Positions 21,990 through 32,814 of a DNA stretch of 64,000 bases are shown here, one piece after another. The notes under the pieces were generated by a model. The model worked only from the letters and a program-made list of their open reading frames with translations. It was not told where the DNA came from and ran no database searches. Source of the DNA: Trichobilharzia szidati. Lineage: Eukaryota; Platyhelminthes; Trematoda; Strigeidida; Schistosomatidae. The stretch's first letter is position 1; every line of letters starts with the position of its first letter. The stretch spans positions 175,873,868 through 175,937,867 of the forward strand of contig OX235279.1 of NCBI GenBank assembly GCA_944472155.2, written 5' to 3'. Position numbers and translations under genes: made by a program.

Positions 21990-22555
21990 CGAGCATGTCA
22001 AATCGAGAATCGGGAAGGCGAGAAACACATTCATCAACCTGAAACCAATCTGGAAATCTTCGTCATTCGGATTTTCAATGCAAACGTCAAGTCAGTCAGT
22101 TCTTCTATACGGATCAGAAACTTGGCCAGTGTGTCACAAAGAATATTTCCAACAGCCTGTTGCAGACCTTTATCAACAACTGTCTTCGCTCTATACTGAA
22201 GATCAGATGGCCGGAAAGAATCACCAACAAGAAACTATGGGAACAAACAAAACAAGAACCAATCGCCAAACCAACCAAATATGCAGGAGAAAGTGGAGAT
22301 GGATTGGACACTGGCTGAGGAGGCCACTGGGTGACATCGCGCGTCAGGCCATCACTCGAGTGGAACCCGAAAGGGAAGTGGCGAGTGAGACGTCCAAGTG
22401 TGGGTGACATGGAGGAGATCGTGTGAAGAGCAGTTGAAACAGTATGAACTAACATGGATGCAGGTGAAAAGTACAGCAGAAGAGAGAAGCAAGTGGAGAC
22501 GTGCAGTTGAAGCCCTATATTCCACTAGGAACCCAAGGGAACAATAATAAATAAT
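21990..22555 (+). mobile_element. RTE-type LINE, C-terminal third with (AAT)n end
   Basis: Reads SRIGKARNTFINLKPIWKSS-like sequence, then IFNANVKSVSSSIRIRNL (frame-broken VLLYGSET), WRWIGHWLRRPLGDIARQA and EALYSTRN-type end, followed by AATAATAAATAAT at 22540-22553. Closely related to 35400-35905. 5' truncated. Confidence 0.9.
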
Positions 22556-22819
22556 CTCAAGTATCTCAAGTGACGCAGTGTTGTTTCATATGAAGACAGA
22601 ACCAATTCGACATATTTTTCTTCATTTCTTCCAGCTAGTGCACATCGTTTTTGTTGAAGGCTAATTAAATATCTGCGCGAGTTCATGCCGTTATCACGTG
22701 ATATAACTGCATGATTAAAACAATAGGAAATGCAGAAGAGTTTAAACATTTTAATAGATCCGATCAAACATCTCAAAGAGAGAGAGTGTGTGTGTCAACG
22801 CTTGTCTTGCTCTCACAAT

Positions 22820-22985
22820 CTTAGCTGGTTATGACCTCCTGATCCATTCTGTTACCTGCAGTTGACACGATATTGCCTAGATAATGGCTGGTACTTGTTA
22901 TCCTTCTTTATTAGTTATCTTCACGATCTCTACCTTTTCCATGTTCACCTGAAGTTCTGTCTTGACTGCTTCCGTTTTGTTTGAA
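22820..22985 (-). mobile_element. RTE-type LINE, small RT fragment
   Basis: Minus strand gives NKTEAVKTELQVNMEKVEIV, the segment after the FADD box (AEEASKIGLQVNIEKTEVMK in better copies), then KIT and a decayed YLG box. Flanks unassigned. Confidence 0.65.
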
Positions 22986-23424
22986 CTGTAAAGGGAATAA
23001 CTATTTTGAGCGATACTGGTGCAGATGAAGAATGTCTTTTTTCCGCCATAAACTTGTCTAATTTTTAATGTTCTGAATCAATTATTCTGAGAACTATGAA
23101 TGTGAAGGCACTTTTCATTGTGGACCGATTTCAGATTACCAGTGGAATACAAATTCGAAACAAAAATATGGACATTGTGGTCGTCTTCTGTTTGTATGAA
23201 TTGGGAGGAAACAAACGAATCAAAATCCGGTGACTTGTGTTTATAACTTTCACTGGATTTCAAATCATCTGTTACCATGGTATTTGAATAACTTTATGTA
23301 TTATTGCCTTGAAAATTCTAAAGTTCGTAAGAGACTTTAATATGTTTAGCATTTTGTTAAATGATATTTTACTCAACAGCCACTTGGGATTCCATTCAAT
23401 TGGGAATGAGCCATACCTACCTTA
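22986..23424. other. Unassigned
   Basis: No gene or repeat recognised. Confidence 0.4.
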
Positions 23425-23680
23425 TTAAACGGTTAGTGACACAACCTAGCTACCCAAACCCCGGTGTGTAAAGTGGGTTTTGAACCGATGACCTCCTTGT
23501 TAGACGTTGAACTCCACTGACGTACCCCTGTATCTCGCTTAGCTGGCAACAAGACTGGTAAAGAGGGGAGGTTGGGAGTGAGGCTAGTAATTCCCGTAAA
23601 AATAAACAATGCTAGTCAGACTTTAAAGCTGTATTTTGAAGCCCTATTTTCAACTGGGAATGGGAAGGAATAAAATAAAT
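23425..23680 (+). mobile_element. SINE-A, degenerate head
   Basis: The tRNA part is scrambled. From about 23530 the body is clear: CTCGCTTAGCTGGCAACAAG, CTGGTAAAGAGGGG, TGAGGCTAGTAATTCCC, and the terminal GAAGCCCTATTTTCAACTGG with an A/T-rich tail. Confidence 0.7.
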
Positions 23681-23874
23681 AATAATAAGGCAGAGGAGAT
23701 TCTCCGCAAAACCTTTGAAATCACATAACTTGATTAAATCAGCTTGAATCCCAGGTCATTGAAGCTAAAAACCTTTCCCAGTAAATAGAACTAAAGATGA
23801 AGTCTACAGCGAAGTGTTAGTGTCTTTCAACAAAATCCAAAACTTGAAGGCCAAAATGGTGATAACAGAAAGGG

Positions 23875-24400
23875 AGTTATTATCGCTAGCATTTCTTTGT
23901 GTTCCTGATAGAACATAGAGCTTCAGCAGTACATCACTGCTCTGTGACTGATCATAAAATCTCATCTCTTCTTCATACTATCTCCTCCGTGTCCCTTTCA
24001 GACAACCGACCTGTTATTTTGTATCTGGCCTTCACTCAACGGCTTGGAATATGATGTCACTCAACAGTCTAGTCAGTGTGAGTCCAATCCATCTCCATTT
24101 CCCTCTAGATATTTGTTAGGCAACAGATTCTTGTTCGGTTCCATTGTTGGTTACCCTTTCAGGCCGTGAAGTCGACGATTTGATTTTCATGATCAAGGCA
24201 GTGAAGGCAAGTGTAACCTGTTGGAGAAAAGCAGCTCTTCGTAACGCATTCACCAAGTCTCCAAGCCATACATGAGCAATGATTCACCTGACATTACTAT
24301 TGAGAATGGTGATATTTTTCCCTGTGCTGATGAGTACAGTCAATTTCCACACTGATTTAAGATTGGCGAAGATCTGTTTTTCACTGGTAATGTTGGCTAG
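23875..24400 (-). mobile_element. RTE-type LINE, C-terminal third
   Basis: 3' end near 23878. Minus reading includes ANLKSVWK (24330-24360), ILNSNVR, then WRW-like and C-terminal sequence. It abuts PLE-B at about 24400, and an open frame reads across the join (PPELQIFSIISMPKLANI, then FANLKSVWK), an accidental fusion. Badly decayed. Confidence 0.75.
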
Positions 24401-24404
24401 TTTT

Positions 24405-25625
24405 GGCATTGAAATAATAGAGAAGATTTGTAGCTCAGGTGGATGATTTGCAATTAGTTGTGTTCTCTGAGCTTGTTGGTTTAGTTGCGGAGGAGCTTTC
24501 GTCGTCCTTCTGGACAATATCCCCTTTCAGCGCCATTTTTAGCTTAAAGTGAACTGATTTAAATTTTTCCCATGAGTGATAGAATTGCGTCTCCCGGTAA
24601 CCATCTTTACGCCTGTATTGATAATTTTTTATTGACTTGGATTTGAAACTTTCTGGTCACATGACTTACTTTTTATTAGTTGGTAAATTTGGTTTATATT
24701 AACATGTTTGTAAATCGCAAATTCATTTGAGTACCAGGCTTCCAGGAATTCTCTAGCAGTTTTGGTGTTTCCTCTGTTTGGAATTTCGACATTATCCCAA
24801 TCAAATTGATGTCCATAACTGTCTACATGCATTCATATGAAAGAATATATATCATGTCTTTTCACAGCTGATTTGTGTTCTTGGATTCTGATTCGAAGGG
24901 GACGCCCACTTTGGTCGATGTAATGTCTGGTGCAGCACATACAATTTATTTTGTAAATGGTATTAATTTCGTCTCCTTTTTCTGTTGAATCTTTCAGTTT
25001 GCACAATATCGAATGAAGTGATTGCGCTGGCCGGCTTGTGTGCTATATCTATTTTAAACGGTTTCAATATTCCAGCTGTTATTTCAGAGATATTTCTTCT
25101 ATATGGAAGGCTCAATTTTCTTGTAGTCTTTGACGATAGTTTTTGTCGGTATTGTGACTTGGTTTTAAACACTTTTTGATGAAATTGTGAGGATACCCAT
25201 TCTTTTTGAAGACAATCAGTAGGTATTTTTCCTCCATTCTCTTTAACACTGGAGTTGTGCTACAGTATGTTTGAACTCTTTTAAACAATGTCTGCACACA
25301 GTTTCTTTGACAGGTGAGTAATTGCATTATGGCTAGTATAGTTGAGTATTTGATCTGTGTGTCTGTGCGTTGATTTTCTACATACCTGTGTTTCTAAATT
25401 TCCTGTGTTAGTTCTCCTGATTAAGACATCTAAAAATGATATTTTATTATCTACTTATTCTTCTCCTTTTGTGAATTTGATGTCTTCAGATATGTTGTTT
25501 ATTAATTTATGGGTCAATTCTAAATCACATTTCTTTTAATTATTACAAATGTATCATCAGCGTAACGTGGCCAGAGTTTTGGTTTGATTATAGGCAGAGC
25601 TATTGGCATTGTTATCCGTGCTGTT
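24405..25625 (-). mobile_element. Penelope-like element, PLE-B copy 1 (RT catalytic box to tail)
   Basis: Minus strand in order: TMPIALPIIKPKLWPRYADD (RT motif C, catalytic aspartates, about 25620-25555), KISFLDVLIRRTNT, ETQVCRKSTH, MEEKYLLIVFKKNGYPHNFI, a linker ending FKIDIAHKPAS, a GIY-YIG segment degraded to RHYIDQSGRPLRIRIQEHK (G replaced by D), and YGHQFDWDNVEIPNRGNTKT, AREFLEAWYS. Several frameshifts and stops. The same lineage occurs at 45795-47065 and 59445-60115. 5' truncated just before motif C. Confidence 0.9.
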
Positions 25626-25700
25626 GTCGTCTATAGCTGAAACGATCAGTGTTTCCCAGGTAAGCGAGTGAAAGTGTTATTCAGCAGGCATGTTATTGCA
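25626..25700 (-). mobile_element. Possible RTE scrap
   Basis: GTTTCCCAGGTAAGCGAGTG after a GCTGAAACGAT resembles the complement of the RTE YLGSIVSTT coding stretch. Too short to be sure. Confidence 0.35.
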
Positions 25701-28405
25701 GAAATAAAGGCGGTTTAAAGCCGCTAACTGTTAATGAGGCAAAAATAAATTTTTTTTTAAAAAAAAAGTCAATTAACTCAACGCCTATTTCATATGAAAG
25801 AGCAAATTACTCAAAATTATTAAATGAGAAGAGAATAGAGTTTTGAAATTCATCCACGCCATTTAAAAAAAGGAAAAAATTCCACTTTAAAGTTCAACCA
25901 GCTATTAAAAAATGGAAAGTTTTCAAACATTGAAAAATCTGCTTGCCTCAATCATCATATGCCCAGTAGCTACAAAACACTTAACAATAGACAAAGAAAT
26001 CAATTTCTCATAATCATAGTAATAATAATAATAGTAATTATTATTATTACTACTTTTTGCATAGTAATTCATTATTCCCTTCTAAATAAATTGATTTTTT
26101 GCACGTTAAAAGCTTTTCCTCCAGTTGGCTAAAAGTGAAGGAAGAGAGGGTGGTAGGATAGAGACAAGAGTTGAGTACATAGACAGACAGTCTCTAAAGA
26201 AATTAAACTTTAAATTTTTCTAATTTCACTCGCATTCTGTTCACTTAAACAAGCAAGCAACAAACAAATAAACCATTTTATTATTAATCAATTTAAACAA
26301 TAAAGTCTTGGAACAATTGAACATGCAGTATTCTACACCCTTGTATCTCATCCTCTCGCTTCACATACTGCATGTTTTGTAGTAAGTAACAGAGTGGAAT
26401 GGGTAAATTAAAAAAGATGATTTTAATGCGAGGAAAAAAAAGGGATAACAATTTGAAATTGTTCAACTGGAAGACAAAGTAGAGAGAGAGAGAGAGAGCG
26501 CGAGAGAGCGCGGGAAATGAAATAACTTGTGACAGTTAACTTTTAAGACATCTCATATTTAAACACCACTTAAATCACTTAGCATGCATGCTACAGTCTA
26601 TCCCCAGTATCACAATCTCACTTGTCGTAGGTTTTATTTTTCAGAAAAACACGACTGCATCTAGTTGTCTGAAACTGTGTGCGCATGCCTCTGAGCCGTA
26701 AACTGACTGAATACACCACATAGGCAGAATGGAAATTGGGACCAATCAGTTGTTATTATGATTATTATTATTACTAATTATTATTGTTATCTATGTACCT
26801 ACACGCCTAATGGAATTCTGACATGGAGTATTTGGGAATATCATTATTGTTATTATTATTATTATCATTATCATTATTGTTAATAGTGTCTGAATTTACA
26901 TACTCAAAATTTAATCTTCCATTATTCTCCTTCATTTTAGAGAAATATTTTTTTTGAAAAACTATATTTGAAAAACAATAATGATAAAATGCAGGAAAAA
27001 AAAAGCAGAAGAAGAACAAGAATATGAAAGAAACTTCATGTTATTATTGCTAATGCAAAATTCTCCATTGTGCAGATGAAACTGCTGGCTCAAGAGTTTC
27101 ATTTTTCAGTGTGTTTCGTTTGCATGTGTGTGTGTGTTTGAGTACATTAACAAAGAACTCAGAAATTAGAACGATAGATAGATAGATGCATAGATAGGTA
27201 GATGTGTAGAGATGGGTGGATGAGAACATGTTATTCAGCCAGTGTATTGCATATACATCAATCTAATTTAAAGTTTATTTAGAATGGACAATAAGTGAAT
27301 TGAAAATTTTTATTTTTTTACTTTTTATTTTACTGTCTTGAGCACATAAATATAGCAATATACAGACAGTGCTTTTAACGACAGTTACAATGAAAAAACA
27401 AAAGGGTGGGATGGGCCGGTGTCTACTAAGTTACAAGGGAGGCTGAATGGGTGAGGAGGGGGAGGAGGATGAATTGGAACAATTAAAGCAAAATAACACT
27501 ATATTAAAAGTGAATTCCAAGTTATATATTTTAGAAAAATCATGGTAATGGAATTGTTATTATTAACCGATTATTGACTGACAAATATTTTAACGACATA
27601 GTTGAAAAGAAAAAGAATAGGAGAGTTTATTGTTGTAGTTTTTCAAAAATAAAAGAAAGCTCTTATAGTGTTAAGCATTCGACTCAATCACTCGCCTTTA
27701 AGTGCATTAGAAACACTTACACACACACACGCATACATGCATGCACATATGCACGCACGTATACACCAATTTCTCCTATGGACTCTGTACACACAAGACT
27801 TCATTTCCATCATCATCATCATCTCTTAAAGCTCAGTTTTAAAAATAATTAGAAAAAAAATGGAAAAGTATTTCAGAAAGTAAAAAAAACCAACGAGGAA
27901 AATCAGTAAATAAACTTGGAGAATATTTTCATACTCTCTCTCTCTCTCTCTTAGTGACTGCATCATTCAGGAGAGAGGGAGAGGGAGAGAGTAGCGATTC
28001 CAGCGTTTCTATAGAAAAGGCTTTTTTTTAATTCATTTAAGACACACAAAAGTTGTGGTGAAACTTCATGTCGATATATATATGGGCATGTTTGAGTAAG
28101 GCATAGTGAAAAAGTCAATGAGTGTAAAAGCAAAGGGGTGTGTGATAGAAACCTAAAACCCAATGCTTCATTCATCTTTTGTTTATACAAAATGGAATGT
28201 CTAACATTTTTATTCAATAAACTGCCATTAGCATTACCATCGTCATCGTCATTTGAAACAGACAAGCATGTCTAATAAAAAAAAATAAAATTATCATTTA
28301 AACATCTTAATTCACTTTTGCATGTAAAGTCGCCTTATTAGTAGTATGTACACCGTTTACAAAAAGTCGAGTGCAATACTAACAACTAACTACGGCTACA
28401 GTAAT
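25701..28405. other. Unassigned AT-rich region with microsatellites
   Basis: No gene or dispersed repeat recognised over 2.7 kb. GA tract 26482-26510, ATT-type tracts at 26755-26785 and 26840-26880, GATA/GATG-type 27172-27215, CA/GCAC-rich 27716-27765, TC 27937-27952. Frames such as 27574-27852 and 27963-28265 follow these tracts. Confidence 0.5.
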
Positions 28406-28410
28406 TATTA

Positions 28411-29510
28411 TATATTATTATTATTGTTTCCTTTAATTCCTAGAGGAACATAGGGCTTCAGCCGTGCGTCTCAATTGCGTTCGGTTCTCTGCTAGAGTCT
28501 TCACCTGGCTCCAAGTCTGCCAACCACACGTTTTCATCTCCTCTTCACATGACCTCCTCCATGTCACCTTTGCACTGACGACCAACTCGCCGCTTCCCTT
28601 TCGGGTTCCACTCGAGCAATGGCTTGTCTAGTGATGTCACTTGATGGTTTGTTTCCTCAGAGTATGGCCAATCCATCTCCATTTCTTCCTGCCTATTTGT
28701 TTCACAATCGGTTCCTGCTGGGTTGGTTCGCTCATTGCCAGAGATCCCACCCTGTTGCTGATCTTTTCTGGCCAGCCATCTGATCTTGAGTAGTATTGAG
28801 CGAAGACAGCTGTTGATGAAGGTCTGTAGTTTGTTTGAGATGCTCTTTATGACGCGCTGACCAAGTCTCTGATCCGTATGTTGAGTAGCACTGACTTCAC
28901 ATTGGAGTTGAAAATCCGGATCTTATTTTTCATGCTGAGCAGTGCTGTTGACCTCCACACAGACTTGAGAGTAGTGAAAGCTTGTCTTGCTTTTCCGATT
29001 CTTGCTTTGATATCCTCGTCAGTTCCGTCCGCCTGTAGTTGAAACGATGCTTCCCAGGTAGGTAGGTGAAGGAGGTTGTTTCTTTCAGGTTCCTTCCATT
29101 TATGCTGATTGTTGTCTGTTGTTGTTGCTGTTGGTGGTGTTGCCCAGGAATCTTCATCACCTCTGTTTTCTCTATGTTTACCTGAAGTCCTATCTTTGAT
29201 GCTTCTTCTGCCAACTTGTTGCTTTTCGCTTGCATATCTTCCAGTTTGTGGGAAATCACACATATATCATCGGCGAAGTCCAGATCCTCCAAGTTTTTTG
29301 TGTGAGTCCATTTTATGCCTGTTTCCTCATTGCCCGCCACTGTTTGTCGCATTATCCAATCTACTGTAATCAGGAAAATCATTGGCGATAGTAGGCAGCC
29401 AGCTTGTCTTACTCCTGTCCTCACTTCGAAGGATTCCGTAAGTTTCCTAGATGATTTGCTCAGTCGTAAACCAGTAAAATAACCGTCTGGTGTTTGAATC
29501 ACTTCGATTC
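28411..29510 (-). mobile_element. RTE-type LINE, RT core to 3' end (longest RTE copy)
   Basis: 3' end next to the ATT tract at 28411-28425. The minus frame 29502-28930 begins in the RT: FEVRTGVRQAGCLLSPMIFL (motif B, with one extra A), then NLEDLDFADDICVISHKLED (motif C with catalytic FADD), IGLQVNIEKTEVMKIP, a QQQ tract and TTISINGRNLKETTSFTYL. A frame change then leads to DEDIKARIGKARQAFTTLKS and IFNSNVKSVLL, followed by C-terminal sequence. The frame break after FTYL is a 4-bp insertion shared with 33785-34985 and 52612-53325. 5' truncated. Confidence 0.93.
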
Positions 29511-29624
29511 AGCTACAAAAAGAACAAAGAATACAAGTGAATCAGTGTGTTGACTACTCATCATTAACTAACTCACCAACTTAGCAATTAGAGTTTCGCG
29601 TATTTTCATTTCCTTTAATTTAAT

Positions 29625-29850
29625 TCCTTTACCTTTTCGAGTGGAACATAAAGGGTCTTCAAGTTTTGATGTGTGTGTGTGTCTGTTTTTTTACGGGGTA
29701 AGGTTGCTAGCCTCACTCCCAGTCTTCCCTTTTTGTGGGACTTACAGCCAACGAAGGGAGGTAAAGCAGTGCACCGACCGGGAATCAAATCCCGGACAAC
29801 GTGAGGCGCAGTTGGCGAGTATCCTACGGCTGAATCACCGACGTGCACAG
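29625..29850 (-). mobile_element. SINE-A, diverged full-length copy
   Basis: Minus orientation. Head at the right end (complement GAATCACCGACGTGCAC), box B complement GGGAATCAAATCCCGG, body complement GGTTGCTAGCCTCACTCCC and tail complement CGAGTGGAACATAAAGGG at the left. No clear target-site duplication. Confidence 0.85.
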
Positions 29851-31425
29851 TTCCAGATATGAAGTATGGTTACACAGAGCTTGCGAAGAAGAGAATTGCT
29901 CCCCTATAAAGAGAGAGAGAAAAGAAATCTATTTCTACTTCTCTCTAGAGTTCAATGCTACTTGATGAATTTAAATATAAAACAAACTTTTAATATTTGT
30001 ACACTTAGAAAAGAAGAAAAGAAAAAGGTGAACTAATCTTTAAAAGAGTATATATATATATATTCTCACACAGGTTGAAATAAGGTTAAGTGTATATTAT
30101 AAACCATTATGTATACGTATGTCCCTGTATGCATATAGGAGCATATATGTTTGTCTGTGTGTGTATGTGTGTGTGACTGTGTATGAATCTGAAGTTCCTT
30201 TAGAGATATTGACTCAAAAGGAGTTGATGATGATGATGATAATAATAATAGTTACGAATTTCACTTTAAACAATTATAATTTAATTGTACATCATTGTTG
30301 CTTTTATTGTTGACACGTTGATAATAATAATAGAGATAATGATGATATTTGCCTCCCTCCTTCCCCAACTCACCTCCTCAAATCATCACCACCATCAGAA
30401 ATTCTTTTAAATAATTGTCACAAGTTTATACATACAAATATATATATATATATATATACACATAAAATAATGGTGTAGAAGGATATGCCATTTTATTCTG
30501 TCTGAAATTCCACACTTGTTAATGTAATCTGATCTGACTGATAAGGTAGATAGATAGATGGATGGATGGATAGGTGTAGATTGAAAAAGAAACTAGTAGA
30601 TATATATAAGGAGTATGAATATATATATATATATTTCATACTCCTTATATTCAGATAGTTTTTACAAATCAACCTTCTTTATTCCCTCCCTCCCTGCCTC
30701 CTTCCTTTCTCATGCAAAGTTTTGAGAACTTGATTTAGTAAATTAAAGTTACTCTTCGATATCAATGAGATTATAATAAAATCTGTAAGGTCATTTATCA
30801 TCTCCTTGTTTGATAATATATTTCACACTTAGTTCTAATTTTTATCTCTGAGTCTTCATGTGAGTGTGTGTGTGTGCGTTTGTGTGTACACTAGAAAATA
30901 ATATAAATAATACATAAAGAAGAGACCAAGGAACAGAACAACAAATGTAAGAAGAAGGAAATAGAAGAAGACTAATCTAAGATTAAAACTATAACAAGAA
31001 CAAACAAAAAGAGAGTGAAATTACTACTTTCTTATTATTTTGCTTATTAAATTTAATCTTGATTCTATCTTGACACGTATATTTACATATTTACACATTT
31101 CACTAAATAAATAAATAAATGCTATTATTAGTAAGTAACACTAGCAGCCTCGCCTAGTTTACTAGTTTTCTAGGCCTGCCTAGTGACCCTACGCAACCAA
31201 CCACGCACCCCCCACCCCGAAAAATTAACCAAATCGTTACGAAAACTTCGAAGCATAGAAAGAATATATAACAAGTAGACTCTTCTAATTTTCACTGGCT
31301 GGAGAAAGCTTTCAGGAAGCCCGTAAGTAAGCCTGTGGACATGGAGTATCCTCACGATGTTTGAGGCTTCCACGGCTCATGGGGTTTCAGGAGAGATGAC
31401 TGGATTTAGAATAGAGCGGGGATAG
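29851..31425. other. Unassigned AT-rich region with microsatellites
   Basis: TA tracts at 30046-30062, 30438-30460 and 30620-30634, GATA/GGAT-type at 30545-30570, GT at 30860-30885. 31140-31425 is GC-richer than its surroundings and could hold an unrecognised repeat. No gene seen. Confidence 0.45.
30604..30650. repeat. Perfect 16-bp palindrome around a TA tract
   Basis: ATAAGGAGTATGAA at 30606-30619 is matched by TTCATACTCCTTAT at 30635-30648, extending to 16-bp perfect arms (30604-30619 and 30635-30650) around 15 nt of alternating TA. It could extrude as a cruciform or form an RNA hairpin. Confidence 0.85.
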
Positions 31426-31429
31426 CCAG

Positions 31430-32010
31430 CAACGGTCACGTCAGGAAGGCGAGACAGGCATTCGTTTCTCAGTACAAACATTATTTATTTAGGTTCAACA
31501 ACACAGTACCCAAGTTGACTTTTAACGGTTTCAACAACACATCTCCACTTTGTTCTGTTTTCTGCCGTCTTCTTCAGCTGAGTTCACGACTGATCAAACT
31601 CTCTCATCTCTCTTCTCCGCCACACTATCTCCTCCAGTACGAACAACTAGATTCGAATTCTCAACACTACTGCCAAGTTAGTGAGTAGCTTCTACATGGT
31701 TCGGACAGTTGGTGAGTGTGTCGCCGAAGGCGAAATTTCATCACCGCCAGACTTTGATGGCTCGACATAGGAAATCAGATGGCCAGGAGGTTGGGCAGTG
31801 AGATAGAATAAGTAACAGGAAACTTTGAGAAACTATGACCAAGAAACGGGAAATGGAGAAGGATTGGAAGTACACTGAGTAAATCGATGAGTTCTCTGGT
31901 GGTAGTAGTAGAATGGGGGGGGGTAATGAATTGGGCGCCTGAGGATGACCCAGAGGAGATCATGTGAAGAGAAAATGAAAGGTTGCGGGGGTGTATTTCT
32001 TTAGAGTTAG
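31430..32010. mobile_element. RTE-type LINE mosaic (plus fragment interrupted by a minus piece)
   Basis: Plus-strand pieces: CACGTCAGGAAGGCGAGACAG (KARQAF block) at 31437 and GAAATGGAGAAGGATTGG with an arginine-rich end at 31850-31990. Between them, 31490-31635 reads as an RTE C-terminal piece on the minus strand (CAACACATCTCCACTTTG). Both are strongly decayed, so the limits are approximate. Confidence 0.6.
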
Positions 32011-32073
32011 TTATTCAGAATATGAGTACACGAACAGTCTTCAAAAATAGGTTTCATCAATATATTTCTAAGA

Positions 32074-32397
32074 CCTTCTGGTTTACAAGGCGAGCTCGTA
32101 TACCATTAAGCCACTGAGACCCGATCTAATGGCCCATGAATTCTAACTTCTGCCAATTCACGAAGTTAGAATTCATGGACCATTGGATCGGGTCCCAGTG
32201 GCTTAATCGTATACGAGCTCGCCTTGTAAACCAGAAGGTCCTGGGTTCGAATCCCGGTAGCTGCGTACTGATGAAGAGTCCCAAACTAGGACGAAACAGC
32301 TGTCCAGTACTCCCAGGTTTTCCAATGGTTCTCTAACTAATGTCAGCTCATGATGAAAATCCTGTAACCAATCAAATCCCTACAAACCAACACTTGA
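32074..32397 (+). mobile_element. SINE-C foldback copy with target-site duplication
   Basis: A plus SINE-C unit (box A GTGGCTTAATCGTATACG, box B GGGTTCGAATCCC, hammerhead block, body to CCAACACTTGA) has its own head repeated in inverted orientation just upstream: left arm 32074-32150, right arm 32162-32238, spacer 11 nt, about four mismatches in 77. Both arms share private variants (CTTGTAAACC with an extra A; a missing CTGG after CATGG). ATATTTCTAAGA occurs at 32062-32073 and 32398-32409 as a 12-bp target-site duplication, so the foldback was inserted as one unit. Confidence 0.92.
32264..32316 (+). ncRNA. Hammerhead-derived domain of SINE-C (clearest copy)
   Basis: CTGATGA at 32268-32274, then AGA, the hairpin GTCC..GGAC with loop CAAACTA, GAAAC at 32293-32297, the short self-complementary CAGCTG and TC. 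This matches the hammerhead order (CUGANGA, stem II, GAAA, short stem III, UH). Two departures: three extra nt (AGA) before stem II, and flanks GTACTG/CAGTAC that pair through the core instead of in the canonical stem I register. It resembles the Sm-alpha hammerhead of schistosomes but is probably inactive as written. Confidence 0.6.
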
Positions 32398-32409
32398 ATA
32401 TTTCTAAGA

Positions 32410-32814
32410 GATTGAAAAATAGTGATCCAAAAGTTCATATTTTAGTCCTGAGTACCAGAAAGTGAAGCGTTTCAGCATACATTTCGCAGCTATTGGCTTC
32501 TAAGATACTGATCTTTATCTACAGCTAGTTGTTGATAGGTTTCAACGGGCTTCGCTTTTTGATCAAATCTTGCTTGTTAGTGAAGAAATGAAAAAGAAAC
32601 CCAACGTGCATGTTAAACACCGAGTGCATAGACCAGTTCACTTGATTATCCCTTTTATATCAATATATCTATGCCTCTGAGTAGTCGTCAAGTGCCCATC
32701 TAAATGGTTTGATTTGCTGAAGAAATTATAGTACAGTTGTATGTTTCGGTTTTGTCATCCTTTCTGAGCCATATGCTGCATTTGCGAATCTCTGAAGCTC
32801 CCTCTAAATGATAT
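32410..32814. other. Unassigned
   Basis: No gene or repeat recognised. Confidence 0.4.

Noticed and set aside
24284..24517. Fusion protein of PLE tail and RTE segment
   Set aside because: A chance open frame across the join of two decayed elements.
27716..27780. CRISPR-like or tandem array
   Set aside because: Only CA/GCAC-type simple sequence; no spaced direct repeats anywhere in the window.
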